NCBI GenBank assembly: GCA_963678675.1
Contig: OY783199.1
Location: 24,053,546 to 24,117,545 of the forward strand
Direction of reading: 5' to 3'
Length of the DNA: 64,000 nt
DNA from: Xiphydria camelus
Taxonomy: Eukaryota; Arthropoda; Insecta; Hymenoptera; Xiphydriidae
Positions 55,558 to 64,000 of this stretch are shown one piece after another; the first letter of the stretch is position 1, and each line of letters starts with the position of its first letter. A model generated the notes under the pieces. It was not told where the DNA came from. It did not search any database and worked only from the letters and a program-made list of their open reading frames with translations. Position numbers and translations under genes: made by a program.

Positions 55558-56466
55558 AGAGCTCTCCCTATCACAGCGAAGGGACACGCGCCGCGTTATC
55601 GTCCTAGTTTTCGCTTTTCATCGTGAACAAGCGACGTAATGTAAATGGTACAAGACTCGAACAGATCTCGTACAGCTATTTACATAGCGATCGGTCGACC
55701 GCCCGAGATGCTTCGATTAAATCGGTCGACGTATGAGTTCCCTTTTCGTTGTTCCTGTAACAAAGTCATCACGTTTATCGTCCCTCTAAATTTCGCTGCA
55801 GAAAATGCAGTCGAAACGTCCACTTCCACCCCTTCCCCCCCCTCCCCAATACGAGCATCGCCTCGCCACAGAAAATGATTTCGCGGTGTTGGGAATTAAG
55901 AGCGTCGTAAGAAAGTCTCGCACGCTTTAATTACCATTCAGGCCGGAGGGAGGATCCGCTCATGCAAGTATAATTTCCTTTCCCGGCTCGTACACCTCTT
56001 CGGAGCCTCTCCTGCCCCGTCTCCCTCCCTCTTTCTACACATCCCTTCACTCTTTCTTCTCTCCAATTCCGGCCCGAAATACTACGCGTCTCGGGACCCT
56101 CTCCCGCGCGATGCTCTCCTCTCCACTCCTCTCGCGCTCCACCATTCAAATGGTTTCGAGCCGGGAGCCGCCTACGCGCAATCACTCTCGTATACCTGTA
56201 CCCGTACGCGCGGTCCCCCACGGAATTATCCTCCTTTTTCCGGCGCCGCGTCACGAAGGGGGTTCACGCGTTCCCGACGTGAGGGCGGAGGACTTCTTTC
56301 TCTCGCTTCCGTGCTGCATGGCCATCGCGTAGCCCACGTACAGATACGGGTGCGGATATAGAGACAAAGACGAATCTCTCGTCGCGTGTACAGGGTGTTA
56401 TCCTTGAGACCGGAAGAAGAACGTGATGCGGTGAAGGGATGGGCTGTGATGTACCTACGATTGGCT
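55558..56466. other. No gene recognised
   Basis: It contains a short CAGGGTGTTATCCTTG segment at 56392 resembling a transposon tip. Frames on both strands otherwise lack signatures. Confidence 0.45.
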
Positions 56467-56556
56467 GCATACCGGAAAGTCTCGAACGACGGAACCGATA
56501 GGTAATACGGAATCCCGCGTACGATTGGTTCCTTCGATCGACACTTTCCGGTATCC
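56467..56556. mobile_element. 90-bp hairpin element
   Basis: ATACCGGAAAGTCTCGAACG then ACGGAACC pairs with GGTTCCTTCGATCGACACTT then TCCGGTAT across a loop of about 30 nt. It may be a minimal MITE or a transcribed hairpin; only one copy was seen. Confidence 0.7.
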
Positions 56557-56567
56557 AGTTAATCGCA

Positions 56568-56972
56568 GGGTAGACCGAGGCTAATCAGATCATATAGATT
56601 GATATTTGTTAGATCGCATTGAAAATGAGCATTTCGATCGTCCGCATTACTTCGTTGGAGAGGAATAAAGTAATACGAACCATCGAGAGATGCTCATTTT
56701 CATCACGATTTGAGAAATACGGATCTACACTGAGACGAATAATCCGGTTAAAATGACAAGGGGAATCTAGTTTGACGTGTTTAGTTATTCTAACGAAAAT
56801 ACTGGTCGGTTGAACGAAATATTTGGTTACTCGAACCAAAAATTGGCCAGTCTGACCAAACAGATGGAGGATCCACATTCCACTAAACGGTTTGGTCATC
56901 ATCTCCAGGATTTTGGTTAGATTGACCGAGTTATTTTTCTCAGTGTGTGATCCGATTCGCCTCGGTATACCA
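56568..56972. mobile_element. Family B MITE (copy 6) interrupted by family A
   Basis: The left end GGGTAGACCGAGGCTAATCA, the loop CGTTGGAGAGGAATAAAGTA and the return arm to ATACGGATC are uninterrupted. Family A occupies 56728-56945. TGTGATCCGATTCGCCTCGG then completes family B. Confidence 0.88.
56728..56945. mobile_element. Family A MITE (copy 8), nested in family B
   Basis: CACTGAGACGAATAATCCGG to TTATTTTTCTCAGTG, 218 bp. TA lies on the left and TG on the right. The core GGAGGATCCACATTCCACTA and CCAGGATTTTGGTTAGATTG are intact. Confidence 0.92.
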
Positions 56973-56983
56973 GGGCGTCCCTT

Positions 56984-57142
56984 CACTGAAAAAAGTATTT
57001 AGCTAATCCAGCTATATTTCTGGCTGCCTCAGACACAACTAGAAAAATACTGCTAGCGTAGCAAGAATTCTTGCTATTGCGAAGAAAATTATCACTGCAA
57101 TTACTATAATTTTTTCTAGTTGTGGCCAAATGTTTTTGAGTG
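56984..57142. mobile_element. Family G MITE (copy 2)
   Basis: CACTGAAAAAAGTATTTAGC to AAATGTTTTTGAGTG, 159 bp, with TT on both sides. Almost identical to 30362-30518. Confidence 0.92.
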
Positions 57143-57941
57143 TTCCCGAGTCGACATTTTTTCCCTATTTTGATGCTTTCAATACTCCATTCGACCTTCC
57201 ATTGACTCCTACTCAGCCTATATATATAAGCTCCTATTTTAAACCTTGAGTTGATGAAATGTTCACCAACGGACCATTTTAGACCATTTTCAACATAGTT
57301 TCAATCTCGTTATTTGTGAATTTGTAGCCTATACCTATCGATGTAACAGGCGATCGAAGTTTCTTTCCCGGCGAGTAGACCTAAACGAGTAGGTCTACAA
57401 TTTCGACTCGGGTTTATCGCACATCGTCCTATATCCGGTCTCAGGGCGATAACACCCCGTGAAAAGCGAAGAAAGACAACCGAGAGTGTCGAAAGACTAG
57501 CCGGCGATCCCGATCTGCAGAGTCTTCCCTCATTCTTACACATTTTCCCCACCGATCTCCCAATTCGACCGAAGAATTTGACACGGCGACCCGTTCGATT
57601 AGAATCGCTCCCGCAGCGTTCGGATCGCCGGACTGCTTCGCCGCGGAGCGTAGCGGTGGAAACGAGATTTCCAGCGCGAGAGACACCGCGCGCGCGTGAA
57701 TCGGCCAGAGCGTGCCTGCCCTCCTCCGCTCCGCGTCTTGAAAACGCGGTTCGTTGACTCGGCCGTATAGTACGTGCCGCCGGCCGGCTGCGAAGCGTTT
57801 GCTCCTCGCGGCGACCTTGATATACGAAGTATACGTATAGTACGCCACAATGCACGTTGGCGGGTGACTGACGACCGTGATGCGATAAATTGACGTATAC
57901 GGTTGTCGCGGAAAAGAGTCGTCGACACCGATGACGGCGAG
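57143..57941. other. No gene; a solitary family E tip
   Basis: GAAGTTTCTTTCCCGGCGAG at 57356-57375 is a family E end fragment. The rest is CpG-rich with overlapping minus-strand frames and no domain. Confidence 0.45.
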
Positions 57942-58429
57942 GAAGAAGAAGAAGAAGAAGAAGAAGAAAAGGTGTTTATTTTGCTCTAGGGCAAGCCCAT
58001 CTAATTGTAAGAGCACACAAGAAAGTACATTTTAAAGTGAATAATTAGCAATAAGTAAGTCATAGTAACATGAGTAACAATAAGTAAATAAGTAAGGTAC
58101 AAAAATAAAGTCAATAACTGAGTAAGTAACTAAAACAGTAACTATAACGGTAAGAATAAAAAATAAGAAATAAACAAATAAAGAAATAATAATGATAACG
58201 AGTAAATAAAGTCAATAACGGTGAAAGTAAAAAATAAGAAATAAACAAATATAAGAAATAAACAAATAAAGAAATAATAATGATAACGAGTAAATAAAGT
58301 CAATAACGGTGAAAGTGAAAAATAAGAAATAAACAAATATAAGAATAAAGAAATATAAGAAATAAACAAATAAAGAAATAATAATGATAACGAGTAAACG
58401 TTGGACAAATAAAAACACAAACAAAGGAA
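57942..58429 (-). mobile_element. Non-LTR retrotransposon 3' end, copy 2, with tandem-repeated A/T-rich body
   Basis: On the minus strand the copy ends in a hairpin (58014 back to 57982) pairing TGCTCT with AGAGCA around an inner GGG-CTTG-CCC. AATAAA (57980-57975) and a (TTC)n tail (57969-57942) follow. The body (58030-58410) is strongly strand-asymmetric and made of imperfect repeats containing GATAACGAGTAAATAAAGTC. No coding region remains. Confidence 0.7.
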
Positions 58430-58700
58430 GAGAAGAAGAAGAAGAAGAAGAAGCTTTATTTCGGCACTAGGGCGGGCCCTCTAAGTGCCTGCACAGAAAG
58501 AAACAGCACAGAATAGACACAGCAATAAAATTAAAATAAACAAATAAAATACCGCAATAACAAAAATGAAGAAATAAACTTAATAAATGAAGCAACGATA
58601 AAGAAATTAATCTAACTTAAAAATACCAGGAAACAATGGAAAAGATGTCAGTCTAACTTAAACTTAAAATTAATAGGAACTAAACCAGAAGCAAAGAGAA
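58430..58700 (-). mobile_element. Non-LTR retrotransposon 3' end, copy 3
   Basis: Minus strand: a hairpin at 58489-58463 pairs GGCACT with AGTGCC around an inner GGG-CCCG-CCC. AATAAA (58460-58455) and a (TTC)n tail (about 58453-58430) follow. The upstream side (58490-58690) is again T-rich on the sense strand and non-coding. It lies in the same orientation as copy 2, directly upstream of it. Confidence 0.7.
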
Positions 58701-59414
58701 GAGAGAGAGAAAGAGGTGAGGGGAAAAGAAGGATCGTCGCACCGCAACGCGCTCACGAGTTCGCGTAACGCGCGCGCGGGAAGTTACAGGGCGGCGGGGA
58801 GGGGGGAGAAACCTCCCACGCGCGTACGCGTGCGCCGGAAGATGCAGCGAGAGCTCGCGATCCCGGCGATGTTACCGAAAGCGTCGTAACGTATGTGCAA
58901 CGCGATGTAACGCGTATGTAGAGCGGTTGTGTCGTTCCTCGTGCGTGCGCGCGCAGTTATTCTGATCGTAAGGCACACCGATGGGTGTGTGTACGATGTG
59001 GGGCCAAGTACCTAAGTACGCGCGGTTGCACACCACTTGGAGAACTATTGGTGTTGCAGACTGCGCATCGATGCAGTTGGTGCGGTCGAGGAGAGCAATC
59101 GGATCGCGATGAGAAACTGAATGCGCTGTACTGTGTAACGTATGCGTGCGTAGATGTGTGGCGCGTAAATATATTGTAAGTAGGTTCTCTCGAGTATAAA
59201 GAGGCTTAAGGGGAGATTAAAGTGTCGATGCGTATCTCTTCTCCCTCCGCACCTTCGTTTCCCTTCGTAATTCCCATTTAATTGCCTCGCGTCGTGTTGC
59301 CGTACGCGCCTCGCGATGCATAAATAGGAGCGTTTTTTTTGGTCGTTCAATTTTATCATTTTTATCAGCCAGGGCTCTTTTTTTCTACTTGCTCTCTCTC
59401 TCTCTCTGTGTGTG
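58701..59414. other. No gene recognised
   Basis: CpG-rich; TC/TG microsatellite at about 59393-59416. Confidence 0.45.
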
Positions 59415-59608
59415 TACTGAAAAATAAATATCTCTTCAATTTAATACAATTTTTATCCAAAACGTGATTATGAAAATTAGTATACTCCGTTATGAAATTT
59501 ATCAGGGCAATTTCATAAGGAAATAATACCTATATTAATTTTCATAATCACGTATTGGAAAAAAAGCTTTATACAAAAGCATGTTAAAAATACAAATTTT
59601 GTTCAGTC
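59415..59608. mobile_element. Family H MITE (copy 3)
   Basis: TACTGAAAAATAAATATC at the left; the right end TTTTGTTCAGT mirrors it. Strong inner arms: AACGTGATTATGAAAATTA and TAATTTTCATAATCACGT, with TATGAAATTTATCAGGGCAA at the loop. Confidence 0.82.
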
Positions 59609-60244
59609 CAGAAGCAATATGAATGCGCGGCAATATCGTTGCGATCGATATCAACGAAACACCCCGTACGACGCGCAACTCGCGATCACGGCGGGAGGAG
59701 CGGACACAAGGCGGATACAAATAATCGCATCAAATCGGATAAAGCCGCGCGCGCGGCAATTGAAGTGATCGTCACACTCCGCGCGCATAACACGACGGAA
59801 CGCGTGCGCGCGCGCGCGCGCGCCGTGACTTCGCGTGATGATGACGAGCAGCCGCAGGCGCTGTATCGTCTAGCCAGGGGCGTGGCTCCTAGACGTACCA
59901 TTTATTCAAATCATCATTCGTGAATGATAGCCGCTTCCTCCGAATGAATGAGATATGGACACGCGTCTAATTGAGGCGTCCCGTCGAAAAAAAGGAGGGA
60001 TCCCCTCGCGCATCGTCCGCCCGCGTGGAGAGGAACGAACAGAGTCCGAGAGAGAGGGAATTAATGCGCGGCGAGAGAGAGAAAGAAAGAGAGGATGTGG
60101 ACCTACGCGCGGCGAACCGGTCCTCTCCGCGAATATCCTCGCTCGTGACGTTCTTCACGGGGGAAATTAAACGAAGGAGGATTTCTCGAATCAGCGAGTT
60201 CCGAGGGATCGAAATTTCGGAGGTTTTGCGATCGAGTCTTCGTA
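59609..60244. other. CpG-rich stretch, no gene recognised
   Basis: CG tract at about 59806-59823. Overlapping frames only. Confidence 0.45.
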
Positions 60245-60520
60245 CACTGACAAAAATAATCCAGCGAATGTAGTGAAAATTTTGGAATTCGTGACGAAAC
60301 CGCGTTTGGTGAAATACGGATCCTCTCTCTCTCTCTCCGCGTCTGTTTGGTTAGACTGACCTATTTTCTGGTCAGAATAATTAGACATGTAGTTAGGGTG
60401 ACTAAATATAGTACCTACATACTCGTATACGGTTCAACTTACTGGTATTTTTATCGGAATAAACCGAGTTCGTTTGATCGTCTGCCTTTTGACATTTTAA
60501 CAGTTATTTTTCTCAGAGTG
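60245..60520. mobile_element. Family A MITE (copy 9)
   Basis: CACTGACAAAAATAATCC to GTTATTTTTCTCAGAGTG, flanked by TA (60243-60244, 60521-60522). The ATACGGATCC core is followed by an internal (TC)n expansion absent from other copies. Confidence 0.88.
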
Positions 60521-60941
60521 TACCGATACATTTCCCGAGATCTCGCCAGTAATTCGACGTTTCCTCAATTTTTCGCTCTTCGACGTAGTCTGGAGTTGCA
60601 ATTAAGCCGTGACACACTATAGGTATTACACTGTCGGTGGCTGCCGATCCCCCACTATTCCGGTGATTACCGGGAGCAGTGAGAATTTGTCGAGCGGAAG
60701 AAGCCCCGAAGACGAGACCCGGTTGAATTAGCGCGGATAATTTGTCTTGGTTAACAGCGGAGAGGATTTAGTGAAGAGACGTTTGATCGTTGGGGGTTTT
60801 GCTCGATTGGCAGAGGTTCGACGGCGATCGGTGCTCGTCGCGGAGAAACTCTCCGAAAGACCGCGATATACCGCGATCGATCGATTTTTCGTTTCTTGTT
60901 CGTTCATTGAGAAACAATCGTTTCTCGCAGAGAACAACAAA
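60521..60941. other. No gene recognised
   Basis: Unique-looking sequence upstream of a possible first exon. Confidence 0.35.
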
Positions 60942-61004
60942 ATGATGAGAAACGCGCGATCCAACCCCGAGAACATCCCGGCCACCGTTGAAAAAAAAAT
61001 CCCC
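60942..61004 (+). other. Possible short first coding exon (weak)
   Basis: ATGATG in a near-ideal insect start context (AACAAAATGATG) opens exactly 21 codons, MMRNARSNPENIPATVEKKI plus P. They are followed immediately by a consensus donor GTAAGTACC at 61005, phase 0. The composition is unlike the surrounding Arg/Ser frames. No second exon or family was recognised, so this may be coincidence. Confidence 0.2.
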
Positions 61005-61940
61005 GTAAGTACCTATCTCTCGCGGCGAAACGCTGCGTTCCCACAAGGGCACCGCGACTCTTTTTCTCCGGATGAGGGGAGCTCGGAGTTGGTCCGCGCG
61101 CGGCCGCGGAACCCGGTACCGCGGGGCAGAAACCTGTTTGCTCGAGTTATGCTCGTCGTTCGTCGGCTCCTCGGACCGCGAAACTGATTGCGACCGTAGT
61201 AATTAAGATGGATAGCGCGCACACAACTGGCGAATAAGTCGGCGTGCACCGGCGCGCGATTAAATTCAATTTTCCGCGTGAAATCGAGACACGGTAAGCA
61301 TATTGATCACTTTTTGCGAGCCGTTTATCGACGTCGATTCGGGACTCGTCTCTCTTTCCTTCCGATCGACTTGCGCGACGAAGAATTCTCGAAGAGGGGA
61401 AAAACTGCCGATATATGCTTTGCACCGTGCGCGCGGTGACTCCGATAATCGCGGTTAATGATTACCGATAAGCGGTAACCGCTGATTAACGCGAGTTACG
61501 TGCCGTTTAATCGTTTCATTACACTCTTCGATCGCGCAACGTTCGACGGCGATCACCTGTAGTATCTCTCGAGTCGATCAGCCGCGGATCGCCATTGCGC
61601 GTCGAGAGGAGGAGGAGGAGGATTCTCGTGGAGCTTATCCTGGCGTCTTTACGGTGGCCCGCGTGTGCGTGCGTCATTCTATAAGTACACGCGGCCGGAG
61701 AGCGCGCGGGGACACAAAGCGCGACTGATAAAACGACTCTCCTCCTGTACGTACACGCGATAGCGTCGATACACGCGAGGCGCTCCGAGTACGCGGTCGG
61801 ATGGTATACGAGTGCGTTAGGTGCGCGTATTATCTTACCAGAGCTTAACGATTCTCTTCGTTTTAAAGTAGCAGCTGGATATCGTACCGACGTAGAAGGC
61901 GATTCAGAGTTTACTCGATGCGTTGTCACATCGAATGCTA
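61005..61940. other. CpG-rich stretch, no gene recognised
   Basis: GGA repeats at about 61606-61623. Overlapping frames on both strands without domain. Confidence 0.4.
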
Positions 61941-62184
61941 CACGGCAGGACCTCGTAACTGACGAAAAGGAAATTTTACAGGAGACACACTAAAATCGGT
62001 GACTTTGTAAGTAATTCTAAAAGTGATTAAAAAAGGTTTTCAACGATAAAGTAGCTCTCGTAATTGCTTTGAGCTATTTTATCGCCGAACACATTTTTAA
62101 AATCACTTTTAGAATTACAAAGTCATAGTTTTTAGTCTCTCTTGTAAAATCTCCTTTTCGTCAGTTATACGAGGTCCTGCCGCG
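61941..62184. mobile_element. Unassigned MITE with about 105-bp inverted arms
   Basis: CGGCAGGACCTCGTAACTGA then CGAAAAGGA at the left; the inverse of the right end reads CGGCAGGACCTCGTATAACT. The arms continue through GACTTTGTAA and TTCTAAAAGTGATT. The loop carries AAAGTAGCTC and GAGCTATTTT. Confidence 0.88.
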
Positions 62185-62712
62185 TAAGCACTCGATATAA
62201 CCTCCGGACGATCGAGCCTTCATTCTTAAGAGGATACTTATTTATCGATATAATTATTGCTATTAGATTCCCGATTTCGTTCGATCGAGTCGCTGAGATA
62301 TTGGCACGATAAAATGAAAAAGATGCACGTGAAGCTTTTTAGCTGCTTTTACAGCGCGGCAAAGCAATATTTCACCCGTATGCGCGTTAAATCGCGATAG
62401 TTTGCATTGCAATTTACTACTTACTTAAACGCGGTAGGAACATCCGAAAACCCTCGCACGTACCTCTCTTATCGTAGACACGTTAACATTTACTGCGCTG
62501 AGAAAAATGACGTTTCACAAAATGTGGCAAGCGATTCCAGAAAATATGGAAAAAAAAACTCGAAGTAAGAAATCGAGCGATAGTTCAGCCATGAATTCGG
62601 TTTGATATTGTACGGATAAAATTTACTTCTGTCACAGACGTAGATATGTATAATCTTATAGGTAAATCGTATACGGTACAGTATTTATACCTGGAGTTTT
62701 TACCCTATAGGT
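62185..62712. other. No gene recognised
   Basis: CTGAGAAAAATGACG at 62499 looks like a lone CACTGAG-type tip. The rest has no signature. Confidence 0.4.
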
Positions 62713-63007
62713 ATACTGAGAAAACAATTTATTTATAATTAATATACATATAGATACTTGATTATGGAGAAAGAAATATTTCTTTGGGCCAAGCAAATAT
62801 TCGTTAGCTATTACTCTATTTCTCTTTGAATGAAAAAGAGACTTTATAATAATTATATAACATATGTACCTATTTACTTGACTCAACGAAATATTTCTTT
62901 CGCTATAATCAAATATCTATACATCTATCGCGAGTACAAGTAAACTTTCTTCTCGGTGTACTTTCTGGGGCTGATCGCTACATTTGAAAATATCATTTTT
63001 CTCAGTG
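62713..63007. mobile_element. Unassigned MITE, CTGAGAAAA ends with strong internal palindrome
   Basis: TACTGAGAAAACAATTT at the left, ATTTTTCTCAGTG at the right. Inside, GATTATGGAGAAAGAAATAT pairs with ATATTTCTTTCGCTATAATC, and ATTACTCTATTTCTCTTTGA forms part of the loop arm. Confidence 0.75.
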
Positions 63008-64000
63008 TGGATGCATGTATATACCGGTCTTTCCGCGCGAATATGCTTATAACCGAGCGTGTTTACTTTTCGAAGCGCGAGGATCGATCTCCGAGACAGT
63101 ATCAGCTATTGCACATGCAGCGCGGTCCGGGAATCCCCGCCGATTCCACCGAAGGTCGCCAGCGACGAGTATAGAAGAGGACAACCGCGCGACGCGACCG
63201 AGTTTCGCGACGCGTATAGGTGCACAGGGCCGAAGGTCGCGGCTCGAGTGTCGTGAATCGAGCTGGAGGGTCGGTTAATCGTCGAGTTCGATCGGCTCCC
63301 GGCTCGTTAGCTCCAACTTCGGGCCTATTTCCGTCGATGTTATCCGCTCGCGGGTCTCTCCTCTATTAGGCGTCGTTAAGCGCAACATAAAATGCCGACG
63401 ATTCACGACAGCCAATTACGGCCGACTCCGCGCGGCACGCGGAGCGACCCACTCGACCCGACGATTCCAATTTTTCGAGTTCGACGACGCGCCCGGAATA
63501 TCAGCCAGGCGGAAGCTCTCGCGCGGCTTCCGTTTCGCGCATGAGCGTCACTCGCGGGAATTAAAGCCTCGATGGGATACGTGCGCGAATGCAGGTAGAG
63601 CCGCGGAGGAGGGGGGGAGGTAGCAGACGACGCGAACGAATCTGGCGACGAGCCAACGAGAGTTCCGAGGACGCTCCTCTGCAGTCTCTTTTCTCTCTCT
63701 CTCTCTCTCTGTTCCGCTTCTCCTCCTCCTCCGCTACTACTCCCCTCCACAACCCCTTCATTGTCCGCGTCGAAAAAGCCGACATCGGGAACACGTATAG
63801 GCCGCGGGTACCGCGAGAGATCCGCCGCGACCTAGACATTTAATTTCGTCCGCCGATGCCGCGGTGCCTTGTCCCGTCGCCCTTTCCGATCGGCTGAAAA
63901 GTTCTTGCACTCCGGGGAAATCTTGACGGGGGTGAGAAGTCGATTACTTTTATCCCTTTCTCCCGCTTCGCTTATTCACTTCCCTCGGTTTTTCACGCGG
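63008..64000. other. CpG-rich stretch, no gene recognised
   Basis: TC run at about 63688-63710. Overlapping frames on both strands; no domain. Sequence continues past the window edge. Confidence 0.4.

Overview
The window looks like nuclear DNA of an insect, most likely a hymenopteran (ant, bee or wasp). It has long CpG-rich stretches without CpG depletion, many short TA- and TTAA-flanked DNA transposon derivatives, a decayed jockey-type reverse transcriptase fragment and mariner-type transposase remains. No prokaryotic gene organisation is present. This assignment is inference; no host gene was recognised that would fix the taxon.

The 64 kb hold no confidently identifiable host protein-coding or RNA gene. 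Long open frames occur in the GC/CpG-rich stretches, but they overlap on both strands, have biased Arg/Ser/Ala composition and show no domain, so I treat them as chance. Two short segments look like first coding exons (42590-42731 and 60942-61004, each a good ATG context followed by GTAAGT). They are offered only as weak candidates. The window could be intergenic DNA or the inside of a very large intron.

What it does contain is a dense record of mobile elements. Position 1-352 (minus) is a frameshifted non-LTR reverse transcriptase fragment. Scattered throughout are more than ten families of miniature inverted-repeat elements (MITEs), lettered here for cross-reference. A: CACTGAG ends with a GGATCC core. 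B: palindromic, GGGTAGACCGAGGCGAAT ends. C: about 195 bp, GATTAAAAATTATT arms. D: CCCAGGCGGAA ends. E: GGCTAAACTCACTCGCC ends. F: ends joined to AATACGAAC. G: about 158 bp, CACTGAAAAAAG. H: CACTGTAAAAAA. I: GGGTAAAAGTGGGA. J: GATACCAGAGAA. K: CACAGAGAAAAAGAATT. L: CACTGTACAAAATT. M: TTTATCGT. N: GAAATCTC palindrome. X: an AT-rich segment shared by 17 kb and 55 kb. There are also TTAA-flanked piggyBac-like elements, a 0.88 kb foldback that has captured the end of a mariner-type transposase (33375-34250), and a 1.5 kb GC-rich element built of 61-bp and 118-bp repeats (26140-27666) lying next to a 580-bp foldback (27669-28248).

Many elements sit inside one another, and uninterrupted relatives elsewhere in the window serve as empty-site references. 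This gives a relative insertion order: X and L before C, B before A, G and F, and A into A. The most novel signal is a set of three non-LTR retrotransposon 3' ends (10514-10570 plus; 57942-58014 and 58430-58489 minus). They share a compensated two-part RNA hairpin, an AATAAA and a microsatellite tail. The rest of the window is CpG-rich unique-looking sequence and simple repeats.
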